Of a stretch of 64,000 nt of DNA, positions 13,435 to 20,763 are shown piece by piece. This DNA is from Echinarachnius parma (Eukaryota > Echinodermata > Echinoidea > Clypeasteroida > Echinarachniidae), in NCBI GenBank assembly GCA_037951105.1, contig JBAMJV010005525.1, forward strand, positions 1 through 64,000, in the 5' to 3' direction. Position 1 is the stretch's first letter, and each line of letters starts with the position of its first letter. The notes beneath the pieces were generated by a model, which saw only the letters and a program-made list of their open reading frames with translations, did no database searches and had not been told where the DNA came from. The position numbers were made by a program, and so were the translations under genes.

Positions 13435-16400
13435 GGTTATCCTCATCACCAACACCATCACCATCCTCATCCTCATCATCATCATTTGTCCTATAGAAAC
13501 TCTAGTTTTTGTCGAGCCCACCGTAGGTGGAGGGAGACTAAGGGATCCAAATTGCGTCCGTCCGTCTGTCTGTCCTCCGTCTGTCCTCCGTCGTCCGTCC
13601 GTCCATGACGCTTACAAAAATTTGAATAACTTTCCAACCCTGCATCTGTTTGTAACCAAATTTGATTGGTAGATGCCCTACATTGGCCTCCATGATATTC
13701 TGGGGTCAAAGGTCACATAAGTAGGTCAAAGGTCAAATGGGGTCAAATGTGAATATCTGTAAGAGTCTATTAGGGTTGATAACTTCCAACCCTGCATCTG
13801 TTTGTAACCAAACTTGATTGGTAGATGCCCCACATTGGCCTCCATGAAATTCTGGGGTCAAAGGTCACATAAGTAGGTCAAAGGTCAAATGGGGTCAAAT
13901 GTGAAGTTTTACCTGTAAGAGTCTATTAGGGTTGATAACTTTCCAACCCTGCATCTGTTTGTAACCAAACTTGATTGGTAGATGCCTCACATTGGCCTCC
14001 ATGATATTCTGGGGTCAAAGGTCACATAAGTAGGTCAAAAGTCAAATGGGGTCAAATGTGAAGTTTTACCTGTAAGAGTCTATTAGGGTTGATAACTTTC
14101 CAATCCTGCATCTGTTTGTAACCAAACTTGATTGGTAGGTGCCATATATTAGCCTCCATGATATTCTGGGGTCAAAGGTCACATAAGTAGGTCAAAGGTC
14201 AAATGAGGTCCAATGTTGCATGAATGCGCACAAGTGGGCGAGACACTTTACGGCTATCGCCTTGTACATTATACTTTGTTTCTCTGTACATCAGGCGGCT
14301 ACCATCTCAGCTGCACCTGTACACCCACCCAGGCTTCGACAGCAATCTGAGCTACGGAGACATCTCACTCTTCTTCCACCACTCTCCCTTTGAAGACCCA
14401 CCCAAGATGCCTACGAACAAGGATGGCAGCTCGGAACGACCCGACATCTCTCCGTACGATGTGCAGAGCAAACCCAGCGTGCCCACGGAAGATAAAAGCA
14501 AAGCCTTCACGGCAAAGAAAGTTCAGAGACCAGATGACTGGAGGTAAAGTAGGACAGAGTTGTGATATTATTAAATTAGTAAAAAATAATTTTGATTATA
14601 CAGTATATACAAGATGATAAATTATTTAATGAGTTAATTTAGATGCATTGATAAATTATTCCTTGATAAGATTCATCTGATTATGAAATTGGTAGTTCAA
14701 AAAAATAAACAACTCAAAAAAGTAAGTTGATTGTGTGAAAATAATTTGTTTAAAACTAATATATTGTTATTTGAAAATAAAAACACACCTAGCTTTCAGA
14801 CCTACTGTAACAGATCTTTTATCGAGGCAAAAATGACACATAATAAACCTCAATATGGAACTATGTACATACAATGTATAGTTTATTAAATATCACCCTT
14901 TTTTAAATTCTAGGAACCTGATGTTTTTAATTTGTATTTCTTTGTATAGCTCCCATGGGCAGATGTCTGAATCACCACGACACAAACTTGTAGGTACTCA
15001 GTTCTCGTCTCCTACCAGATGTGAATTCTGTGGGAAAAAGGTGAGCGTTTATATTGGTCAACAGGCCTGTAGCCAGGGTGGAGGGGGTGGGGGGTTACTT
15101 AACAGTGGACTCGTGCCAATTGAGATAATTATAATTTGTATAGTATACACACACACACACACACGTAGGCTCAAAATATGTCATTATAAAAGGAACTTAT
15201 ATTTTGTTATCTTTAGTTGGAGATAAAGGGAGGCGCCATTGTAATGTTCATTAATACAAGTCTCAATAATCAGGAGGATTATTTCATACACACTCTCTGA
15301 TTTTGTACCATTAAAGTCTTAATTGTATCCGTCAAATAAATACCAAATGTGTCTTTGTGATATTTTAAATACCACTCTGAATGTTTTAGTATTACAAACA
15401 TGTGTATTTCTATAGTCAATTATGATGTACAGTATCATTCACAATCATGTTTATATTAATGCATGTATGCATACAAATTTTCCACTCTTTGACACAAAAA
15501 AAAAGAAATCGAAATTGAAATTTTAAATTTCTCTTTGCAATGAAGGTATGGACCAAATATGCATTCCACTGCCAGATTTGCAAACTCATATGCCACAAGA
15601 AGTGTTCAGAGAAGGCACAGGCTAGCATTCCATGTGATAGGTAAGTAATAACAATTAAAATTAAAACAAACTTAAAATGAGCAATGAATTTGGATTTTGC
15701 CAGGAAGCAAACCCGAGACCACAAGCAATGCTAGAAATTACTTGTATTGCCATGCGGCTCAGTCGGGCAAGTAAAAACTAGTTTGTTCAAATTCTTGTGG
15801 GCAGAAATCTGAATCTGGTGGTCTGAAACAAAGAGAAACATTACCAATATATTGTCTAATTATATCTAATTATACTATGAAAGTTCATCTGTATTGGTAG
15901 TTAATATGAAATCTATTTTAAACTTTTGATCACAATACAAATATTTACCTCCGAAATTTTCGGCTGTCGTCTACAGCCTTCAGATGAGTTCACTGAACAT
16001 CTGAACTCGATTGACCCGGACATCAAGTTCACTACTGAAGGTGAGGAAGACAGGTCGCTAGCATTCCTCGACACGTCCACAGTGATCAAGCCCGACGGTA
16101 GTTTGGACATTCAGATTTACCGGAAACCCACCCACACCGATCAATACCTCAACTTCACTTCCAATCACCCACTAGAACATAAATTAGGAGTTATCCGTAC
16201 TTTGTTCCACCGTGCTGAGACCGTAATCACTGATCCTCTGACTGTCAAGAAAGAGAAAGAACACATCACTAAAGCTCTCTCCAAGTGCGGTTACCCTCGT
16301 TGGGCTTTCAACAAACGCCAAAAGCCAACGGAGGGTGAACCGGCCAGGAAAGACACTCAACCTCCAAAAGGACACGTGGTTCTTCCCTACATCAAGGGCA

Positions 16401-19400
16401 TCTCGGAAGCTCTTCGACGGAACTTCAATAAAGTTGGCATTAGAGTTTCGTTCAAACCAACTCGAACACTACGCCAATTCTTAGTAGCTCCGAAAGACAA
16501 GACCGAGAAGAAGAACGCTACGGGGGTGGTGTATATGATTCCTTGCCAAGGACAGACAACGAAAGGCATCTGCAAGGAATCATACATCGGAGAAACAGAG
16601 CGATCACTCAAAACAAGGTTTCTGGAACATCGACGCCCCAGCTCGTATGCATCGGAGGTTTCACAACACATCCATATCGAGTCTCCTGGCCATCAAGTAG
16701 ACTTGAAAGAGGTCAGCATCTTGGACAGGGAGGCTCGATACTTCGAGAGAGGGGTGAAGGAAGCAATCTACATCCGGGCCTTTCAACCTTCACTGAACCG
16801 AGACGGGGGGCGATACAAGCTACCGAATGTCTATGACCCGTTGATCGATCGTTACGTCACGAAAGGTCAAGTCGGGTCACATCGCTGACGAAGGCTGTAG
16901 ACGACAGCCGAAAATTTCGGAGGTAAATATTTGTATTGTGATCAAAAGTTTAAAATAGATTTCATATCTAATTATATATATAATTATAATTATATAATTA
17001 CACATTATATATGCTTGCCTATTCATGCCAGTTACATTAATCATCACTGAAATTTGGTGGCCCGAAGCTAGTGGCCCCGGCTGATTTCAAGCAATGCCTC
17101 TTCCTCTAGATTGTTAGACCAGTAATAAGTAAAAACATAACATGGACTTCTTGGTATCATTGTGCTCATTTTCTTTAGAAACCGGCCTATTTCCCGGCCA
17201 ATGGACCAACCGTCACCCACCAAAGACAGAGACCCGAAGCCCTCCGAGAGCCAGACGAGTCTTTATACAGCTCTACAGCAGAGGGGTGGCACCAGCCCCC
17301 ATCCTTCGCCCTACCCCTCCCCCTGCCCGTCCCCCCACGAGTCCGAGGAGTCTGAGGGGGAGGAGGAGGAGGACGTGGAAGCCATGGTAACCAGGCTCAG
17401 CAAACTCAAGAGGCACCTCAGGCAGCTCAACGCCGCGGAGGCGAGTCGGATGGACGACACCGACGCCATGGTCATGACTGCGGTTAGAGAGGTATGCGCA
17501 AGTATTGTATTACCGAATGGCTTGTATTTAAAGGGATCTAGTATCAAACTTTGTTGACATGTGCAAATACTGGCAAACAGTTGATAAAGTATGTATTTTT
17601 ATGATCTGATAGGTCCACTAAGTGATATGTGAAAATTCGATGGTAAATGAATGTCATTTGACATTTGTAATGAGCAAAAATGGAAAGTAATATTCGCTAA
17701 CTAATTGCACTGACTTTGCACACAGTTTAAATTCTTCCCTAGATATTTTTTCAATCATGCATATCTACATAATATAACAAAAGGGAAATTTGGAAAACTT
17801 ACAACTGTTCCATGCTTCCATTGGTAATACAAATGATATGAGGTATGTGAGAACCGCTAGAGTTCCAGTAATTTTTGAGGATAAATTGCTAGATTCCTTT
17901 AATACCAATCACAGAAAAATATGTGTTAAAAAATGAATGTGCAAGTATTGTATTACTGCATTGCATTGTGGGATGATGTATGTTATAATTTCTTTTACAA
18001 TGTCTGCAAAAGAAGCAAATATTTTTGTTTGTTTCTCGGCTTTTCCGAAATGGTTAGTTTGCTTTAGAATATTAAAAACTGTCATCCTGATACGGTCAAA
18101 CCTGTGTTTAGTGACCACTTAATGGAAAGAAAAAAAGGTGACCACTGTATTCAGGTTCCATTACTCTGTTATTCTTTGCAGGGATTAACTGTAGATGACC
18201 ACTATAGGTAGGTAGGTTAGCTGCTATAGACAGGCGGCCACTTAAAGGGGACCACCAGGCAAAGAACAACATATAATTATATGTTTTGGTACCCTTTTGT
18301 GATATCAAATAGATACCCAACATTTTGCAAAGGGTTGTGTAATTCATAAACAAAGCAATTAATTACCACCACTTACGGAACCGCTATTATTTCCTGGTTC
18401 CGTACGGGCCAAACAGTTGCAAGTGGCCAATGCTATTCACGTGTACGTTTGGACACAATAGAATCCCGGACGATTCATTTGCTCTGGACACAGTAGTCTT
18501 GTTGATGGAATGGACTACTAAATATGTTTACCTTTCATTTATAAGAATATTATGTTTGGGTGGTGGTACCCTTTAAAAGGGTTTAACTGTAATTCTACCT
18601 GACAAGTAGGATCTTGTCTGGTTTAAAAAAAAAATTAACTATTGTTTTTTTTCTTCCATTGTTTTTTATTCCACAGATGGGTCGAGAGTTGTTCATAGAT
18701 CTTCCGGCAGAAGAAAGGAAGGAGAAGCTAGAAGGCATGGTAGGTTTCATCTAGTGGCATAGTCGGGAATAATACAAAATACAAATTATACAATTACAAC
18801 GTGCGCACATCTGCCAGTAGACACTCGTGGTGCACAATTATCTCTATTACCTCTGGGCATCTGGGCACATTTCAAACCTGCGCAATGATCTTGTGCACTT
18901 TCTCAACTCCCCAGGAAGCATACTAGCCGCGAGGGTACAGCAACCCCCTACTACTGCAAGCCAAAACAGCAACAAAAATGCCGGGCCGGGGCTCGGGCCC
19001 AGGAATTAAATCTAAGGTTTTTATCAAAAGTGTGTCAAATAGTGGAAATCACTATTAAGAATATGTACTGCATAGTCACATCCTCCCTCAATCATGTGGC
19101 AGCTTGGACCTCACACTGTGCCATAATCTGCAACAAGGTTATTTGCTTGAGACCATTGCTTAGCTACTGGGGGGAAAAATTATTGTGTGGGGTAATGGAA
19201 ACTTGTTTTTATAAATTAAGAGAAAATTTTAGTGGAAGGTTTTTGTCAAAAAGTGTGGAAAATGGTGGAAAATGGCATAGAAATCAAGATTTAAATTTTT
19301 TTTTTGCATCCCTTCAGATTGGCAAACTGCAGAGCGAGGTGGACAGCGAGGCCGACCGGCAGCTGAGGCTGGCGAAGGAGGTGCAGCAGTCCCGACGGAG

Positions 19401-19518
19401 GAAGCAGAAACTGGCCTTAGAGGGCGCCCTGGCTCAGAGCGAGGAGCGGATGCAGACCTTGGCGAACCTCATGCTTCACTACTGTGCAGGTATCCAACAT
19501 TGCAATGAAACGGTGTAG
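1459..19518 (+). CDS. PDZD8: PDZD8 (PDZ domain-containing protein 8), complete, 16 coding exons
   Basis: Seen: 16 exons with GT/AG borders join in one frame (1459-1605, 2584-2775, 3125-3217, 3678-3854, 8077-8157, 9339-9555, 10034-10218, 10723-10805, 11223-11889, 12171-12397, 14295-14543, 14950-15040, 15546-15640, 17179-17491, 18677-18739, 19318-19518), 3081 nt, 1026 residues and a TAG stop. Domain order: membrane segment (residues 3-27), SMP (about 60-290), PDZ (about 322-405), Ser/Pro-rich linker, C2-like (about 614-700), C1 zinc finger (about 784-833), coiled coil (about 900-1015). Known: PDZD8 is an ER-anchored SMP/TULIP lipid-transfer protein at ER contacts with late endosomes/lysosomes and mitochondria; its C-terminal coiled coil binds Rab7. 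The length is close to the vertebrate protein (about 1150). The ATG at 1459 is chosen because it starts directly before the anchor. The SMP plus PDZ plus C1 combination is specific to this family. Confidence 0.95.
2190..2262 (-). repeat. G/C-run repeat copy, PDZD8 intron 1
   Basis: AATTATTGGGAGGGAGGGG run, then GTCCCCCATAGCTATGCCAC. Same family as 865-942. Confidence 0.7.
2584..2775 (+). CDS. PDZD8: PDZD8 exon 2: start of the SMP domain
   Basis: 64 codons between a TTGCAG acceptor and a GTGAGT donor, phase 0 on both sides. Encodes the first SMP helices (core NALISFLFNEL, then KMNVEFDELL and KTAGKILERI), a clear family match. Confidence 0.94.
3125..3217 (+). CDS. PDZD8: PDZD8 exon 3: SMP domain
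   Basis: 31 codons, phase 0 to phase 0, AAACAG acceptor and GTAAGC donor. Encodes VGPSFPLLKEVKLTAF and TTVEGTDIPE, the SMP beta-strand entry before the variable loop. Confidence 0.9.
3411..3560. mobile_element. Degraded palindromic MITE (CCGTTGCAG type), PDZD8 intron 3
   Basis: Keeps AATCGATTGGCAATTAATTG and ACTTGCAATTAATTGTAAC in inverse order, with the terminal GCAACAGGGCC. Confidence 0.6.
3678..3854 (+). CDS. PDZD8: PDZD8 exon 4: SMP beta-barrel core
   Basis: 59 codons, acceptor CACTAG, donor GTAAGT. Encodes the central strands, including DLDYGGGFRVSVDVDLVFG and the RLEFTRNPYSHWSFSF stretch typical of PDZD8 SMP domains. It ends only 14 bases before a MITE at 3868. Confidence 0.94.
3868..4413 (+). 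mobile_element. MITE family C (TTAAAGGGGTAG ends), PDZD8 intron 4
   Basis: About 545 bp with inverted ends TTTAAAGGGGTAGTTTAG and its complement. Its sister copy lies at 44113-44655. Begins 14 bases after exon 4. Confidence 0.85.
4800..5888 (+). mobile_element. HINE/pearl-like (Helitron-related) non-autonomous element, copy 1, PDZD8 intron 4
   Basis: Subterminal inverted 10-mers ATGCCTCCGC and GCGGAGGCAT, a (GTCC)n-like microsatellite (4849-4889), a core of about five to six ~151-bp tandem repeats, and a 3' palindrome TCGATTGCGCGCAATCGA ending in CTAGT. This is the layout of Helentron-associated/pearl elements. It splits an older GGGCCAGT-type repeat (4664-4799 and 5889-6080). ORFs inside are products of the repeat unit. 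Confidence 0.75.
5889..6420. repeat. GGGCCAGT-type repeats after the HINE, PDZD8 intron 4
   Basis: 5889-6080 is the right half of a copy whose left half is 4664-4799. 6160-6420 is a second, decayed copy with ATTGGGCCC near its end. Confidence 0.6.
6430..7755 (-). mobile_element. CR1/L2-like LINE remnant with a large internal deletion, PDZD8 intron 4
   Basis: From 7753 downward the minus strand encodes the start of an apurinic-type endonuclease (SMLHINARSLPKNFDRI, SIIGISETWLKP and GHGGGVGLYVRKD). Near 7190 the frame shifts directly into the far C-terminus of a LINE ORF2 (IHGYSTRNYNKF, then YSLRNTGPEV). The rest of the endonuclease and the whole reverse transcriptase are missing. The 6430-6970 part is AT-rich and probably 3' UTR; both outer limits are approximate. 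Confidence 0.75.
8077..8157 (+). CDS. PDZD8: PDZD8 exon 5: SMP domain
   Basis: 27 codons after a CCCCTGCAG acceptor. Encodes PEIDFDVETHFEGR and LGSLIINQ, the strand and helix that follow the WSFSF motif. It is separated from exon 4 by a 4.2 kb intron filled with repeats. Confidence 0.93.
8215..8564 (+). mobile_element. MITE family A (TTAAAGGGATCTAG ends), PDZD8 intron 5
   Basis: About 350 bp, inverted ends TTAAAGGGATCTAGT / CTAGATCCCTT. Internal landmarks are TGATCTGATATGTCCAC and GAGTAATG. First of seven copies found here. Confidence 0.85.
8691..8893 (+). pseudogene. PDZD8: Duplicated fragment of PDZD8 exon 9 inside intron 5
   Basis: 203 bases match 11409-11611 with 6 mismatches by eye and no gap. 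Four of the six changes are synonymous, and the frame stays open to 8943. Possible acceptors (TTTTTTAG at about 8671, CACAAG at 8690) would not keep the exon 5 to 6 frame, and no clear donor follows. It is probably an unused pseudo-exon. Confidence 0.88.
9339..9555 (+). CDS. PDZD8: PDZD8 exon 6: end of the SMP domain
   Basis: 217 nt, phase 0 to phase 1, acceptor TTACAG, donor GTGAGG. Encodes RKKHTLPAYKIRSKPFFP followed by GRLLVTLVECSRLPV, the SMP exit. A degraded copy of its middle lies 365 bases downstream at 9746-9901. Confidence 0.94.
9569..9695. mobile_element. Short MITE (CAGTCAAACCTGTC type) in PDZD8 intron 6
   Basis: Ends ACAGTTAAACCTTTC and CAGGTTTGACTGCA, with TGGCCACCTGTCTA units inside. 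Related pieces lie at 10445-10605 and 18093-18245. Confidence 0.7.
9746..9901 (+). pseudogene. PDZD8: Decayed duplicate of PDZD8 exon 6 in intron 6
   Basis: Matches 9384-9537 (PAPSDEQEVHVCDSKIST and TLVECSRLPVS are still readable) but has small indels that shift the frame at its start. It lacks the acceptor side and diverges before the donor. A short MITE at 9569-9695 sits between original and copy. Confidence 0.88.
10034..10218 (+). CDS. PDZD8: PDZD8 exon 7: PDZ domain, first half
   Basis: 185 nt, phase 1 to phase 0. Encodes the PDZ start (SLEIEVTKGAIKNVGITFSR) with the carboxylate-binding loop region and the PDSPAIM turn before the second helix. Confidence 0.93.
10445..10605. mobile_element. 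MITE of the CAGTCAAACCTGTC type, PDZD8 intron 7
   Basis: TCAGTCAAATTTGTTATAGC at the left and GACAGGTTTGACAGTA at the right, with ACCACCTGTCTATAAG and GACCACC motifs inside. Confidence 0.7.
10723..10805 (+). CDS. PDZD8: PDZD8 exon 8: PDZ domain, second half
   Basis: 83 nt, phase 0 to phase 2. Encodes GDVLLSIDDVKMTSARQA and KFVKQAKER, the classic PDZ strand plus helix 2. Confidence 0.93.
11223..11889 (+). CDS. PDZD8: PDZD8 exon 9: end of PDZ and long Ser/Pro-rich linker
   Basis: 667 nt, phase 2 to phase 0, acceptor CGACAG, donor GTAAGT. After the last PDZ strand (RFVMQVQRP) it encodes a low-complexity acidic and Ser/Pro-rich linker of about 210 residues (PSSCPPSSSSG and similar). A 203-nt segment (11409-11611) is almost perfectly duplicated in intron 5 at 8691-8893. 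Confidence 0.93.
12083..12160. repeat. (TTA)n microsatellite upstream of PDZD8 exon 10
   Basis: TTA/ATT triplets run to within about 10 bases of the exon 10 acceptor and supply part of its pyrimidine-rich tract. Confidence 0.9.
12171..12397 (+). CDS. PDZD8: PDZD8 exon 10: C2-like domain
   Basis: 227 nt, phase 0 to phase 2, acceptor TTGACAG directly after a TTA microsatellite, donor GTGAGT. Encodes NPEWDETFTFYV then LNVCVWNRLGMAVGERDVLI and GYVSVRL, the strand pattern of a C2 fold. The usual set of five calcium-binding Asp residues is not obvious, so calcium binding is doubtful. Confidence 0.9.
12517..13275 (+). mobile_element. HINE/pearl-like element, copy 2, PDZD8 intron 10
   Basis: Same termini as the 4800-5888 copy, with a GTCC/GTAC-rich microsatellite at 12568-12621 and about three to four core units. 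It has the same 3' palindrome class (TCGACTGCGCGCAGTCGA) ending in CTAGT. Same orientation as copy 1. A CAT microsatellite starts directly at its 3' end. Confidence 0.75.
13275..13490. repeat. (CAT)n / (ATC)n microsatellite, about 215 bp
   Basis: Nearly uninterrupted CAT triplets with CAC, CCT and CAA variants. It creates stop-free reading frames of Ile, His or Ser on the plus strand and Met-rich frames on the minus strand, none of which is a gene. Confidence 0.95.
13497..14222 (+). mobile_element. Second tandem-core element with a GTCC microsatellite, PDZD8 intron 10
   Basis: A GTCC/GTCT tract (13555-13604) followed by four units of about 151-158 bp, each with AACCCTGCATCTG and two AGGTCA-type direct repeats. 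It is related in layout, but not in core sequence, to the element immediately upstream. The 3' end just before exon 11 is not sharply defined. Confidence 0.65.
14295..14543 (+). CDS. PDZD8: PDZD8 exon 11: C2 end and linker to C1
   Basis: 249 nt, phase 2 to phase 2. Encodes a last C2 strand (NLSYGDISLFFHHSPF) and a polar linker. The linker has no recognised domain. Confidence 0.9.
14544..14949. other. PDZD8 intron 11, AT-rich
   Basis: AT-rich intron with no repeat family, ORF or motif that I recognise. Confidence 0.6.
14950..15040 (+). CDS. PDZD8: PDZD8 exon 12: C1 zinc finger, first half
   Basis: 91 nt, phase 2 to phase 0. Encodes H-x12-C-x2-C (HKLVGTQFSSPTRCEFC), the first zinc ligands of a C1 domain. 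Confidence 0.93.
15146..15166. repeat. (CA)n microsatellite, PDZD8 intron 12
   Basis: About ten CA dinucleotides. The rest of this intron (15041-15545) shows nothing further. Confidence 0.85.
15546..15640 (+). CDS. PDZD8: PDZD8 exon 13: C1 zinc finger, second half
   Basis: 95 nt, phase 0 to phase 2. Encodes the remaining ligands C-x2-C-x4-H-x2-C and a final Cys (HCQICKLICHKKC then IPC). All C1 zinc ligands are present; the last spacing is longer than in protein kinase C. Confidence 0.93.
15982..16888 (+). pseudogene. Truncated Penelope RT thumb plus GIY-YIG endonuclease
   Basis: The uninterrupted frame runs to TGA at 16886-16888. The GIY-YIG part has VVYMIPCQ and SYIGETERSLKTRFLEHR, then a conserved Glu in the REARYFERGVKEAIYIRA region. 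The frame's first 18-19 codons come from the inverted terminal copy and open with TTG at 15926, so no genuine start codon exists. No RT active-site Asp-Asp motif is present. The lack of stops suggests a young insertion or selection on the endonuclease; youth is simpler. Confidence 0.85.
16873..16950 (+). ncRNA. Candidate hammerhead-like ribozyme motif at the Penelope element 3' end
   Basis: CTGACGA (16885-16891) is followed by a 6-bp hairpin (GGCTGT with ACAGCC) and then GAAA, the order of a hammerhead core. GGTCACA before the core can pair with TGTGATC after it as an outer stem. Deviations: one extra A lies between the core and stem II, and stem III is poorly defined. Hammerhead motifs are known in Penelope-like terminal repeats. 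Activity is not shown by sequence. Confidence 0.4.
17179..17491 (+). CDS. PDZD8: PDZD8 exon 14: linker and start of the coiled-coil region
   Basis: 313 nt, phase 2 to phase 0. Encodes a Ser/Pro-rich stretch, an acidic run (EESEGEEEEDVEAM) and a helical segment (RLSKLKRHLRQLNAAEASR). It is followed by MVMTAVRE, which matches the conserved region before the coiled coil. Confidence 0.9.
17528..17902 (+). mobile_element. MITE family A copy, PDZD8 intron 14
   Basis: Full-length copy starting TTTAAAGGGATCTAGTATC and ending CTAGATTCCTTTAA. Confidence 0.85.
18243..18578 (+). mobile_element. MITE family B (TTAAAGGGGACCACC ends), PDZD8 intron 14
   Basis: Inverted ends TTAAAGGGGACCACC and GGTGGTACCCTTTAA. 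Shares GTTGATGGAATGGACTACTA with the element at 47067-47877. Confidence 0.75.
18677..18739 (+). CDS. PDZD8: PDZD8 exon 15
   Basis: 21 codons, acceptor TTCCACAG, donor GTAGGT, phase 0 on both sides. Encodes MGRELFIDLPAEERKEKLEG, the conserved motif that leads into the Rab7-binding coiled coil in vertebrate PDZD8. Confidence 0.9.
19318..19518 (+). CDS. PDZD8: PDZD8 exon 16: terminal coiled coil and stop
   Basis: 66 codons and TAG. Encodes KLQSEVDSEADRQLRLAKEV and ALAQSEERMQTLANLMLHY, a heptad-like helix matching the family C-terminus. The GTATCC after the HYCAG codons could be read as a donor, but direct read-through gives GIQHCNETV and a stop at the place where the family helix ends. A decayed copy follows at 19691-19845. 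Confidence 0.88.
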   Translation: MGKLQSEVDSEADRQLRLAKEVQQSRRRKQKLALEGALAQSEERMQTLANLMLHYCAGIQHCNETV

Positions 19519-19690
19519 TTCGACAATTTAGGAAACGCGTTACAATTACAATTATCGTTATTAATGCAATTAAACCGTGTAATTGGCGATTTGGCAATTC
19601 ATTATAATTATTGTGTTACCGATGTACATTTTAAGTCATACAAGTTTTATTTTGTGTGCAATGAAAGCTTATTTCATGCCACGTGATTGA

Positions 19691-19845
19691 AGCGAAGGAG
19701 GTTCAGCAGTCCCGGGGCAGGAAGCAGAAACTGGCCTTAGAGGGCGCCCTACCACAGAGCAAAATGCGAATGCAGACCATAGCGAACCTCATGTATCACT
19801 ACTGTGCAGGTTTCCAACATTGCAATGAAACAGTGTAGTTCGGCA
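19691..19845 (+). pseudogene. PDZD8: Decayed duplicate of PDZD8 exon 16 downstream of the gene
   Basis: Repeats the terminal exon from GCGAAGGAGGT through the stop codon and some 3' UTR, offset about 322 bases. Homology continues past the TAG (CAACATTGCAATGAAAC, then the stop), so duplication included non-coding DNA. Many substitutions and no clean acceptor. Confidence 0.87.
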
Positions 19846-20081
19846 TTTCAGCAACGCATTACAATTCTTGTAATACCAGTGTATATCTTGACATATATGT
19901 CATATAAGATGAATGTGGTATGAAATTAAAACTTATATCATGCTACGTAATTTAATATTATTTTAATATATACAAAATTGCTTTGTATAAAGTGGGAAGT
20001 GATGGATTCTTGAATTAATTATTTTCAATTAGAATGAGGCGTTTATAATTGGGCATTTACACGATATGGATCTAAATACTA

Positions 20082-20745
20082 AGTCGGGGCTCGACACAAG
20101 CACTTGACCGCTTGCCCGGGGCAAGTAAAGATTGGTTTCGGGCAAGTGATATTTCATAAATCGTCTAGTCGGGCAACTAAATAATTGTTCAACTGCAAGA
20201 TAACAATGTAATTTCATATATGTTTATCTCATTTAGATTAAGTATTGAAGAGATCAAGTAAATTTTATATTGGGCCAAGTACAATGTCAAAATGTATGAT
20301 TTGACTTGCCCAAAAGGGCCAGTTCAGAAAAAAAGTAAGTATGGAGGCTTGACTAAGTTAATATAGCCTAATGCTTGAGGGTTTTATATTAGCACTAGCC
20401 CAATGGCTTTAATAGGGGACAGTGAAAATTGATGTCAGGCCAGTAAAGATTTCTTTGGATTCAAATGTTTGTGGCTCGATGGGGCAACTAAGAATATTAT
20501 GTGTACATATAAATTGCATATTTGCACAGAGAGAACATTTTCAAAGAGTTTTCCTACTTTTCAGTACCCTTGTGGTGTGATGTGAAACTGACGACAGACT
20601 GAGAAAAACTTGTATACTTCCCTTTCAAACGTCATCCATTATTGCATTTTTAAAATTTTATCATAGCCTTTAAAAGTGAGATTTTCAATAGTTTACAGAT
20701 CACAAATGAAATTAAACTTTTGGCCAGTAAAAAGAGCCGTCATGA
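20082..20745. repeat. Two GGGCAAGT/GGGCCAGT-type repeats, intergenic
   Basis: GGGCTCGACACAAGCACTTG (20096) to AGTAAGTATGGAGGCTTGAC (20334), then a second, looser copy to about 20745. Confidence 0.6.
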
Positions 20746-20763
20746 CATAGTATACAGTATATA

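Larger units (their letters stand above)
15904..16967 (+). mobile_element. 5'-truncated Penelope-like retroelement with inverted terminal copies, in PDZD8 intron 13
   Basis: A 320-codon open frame is bounded by 78-bp inverted repeats (15904-15981 and 16890-16967) that are perfect by eye. The frame encodes the C-terminal end of a Penelope-like reverse transcriptase (FLDTSTVIKPDGS, IYRKPTHTDQYLNF and SNHPLEHKLGVIRTLFHRAE), then a GIY-YIG endonuclease. Penelope-like elements often insert 5'-truncated with an inverted terminal fragment. The catalytic RT palm is missing, so the copy cannot move on its own. Confidence 0.92.

Noticed and set aside
12914..13672. 252-codon plus-strand ORF and the Met-rich antisense ORF at 13192-13521
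   Set aside because: They consist of HINE core sequence followed by the CAT microsatellite; no protein family, and both strands are open only because of the triplet repeat.
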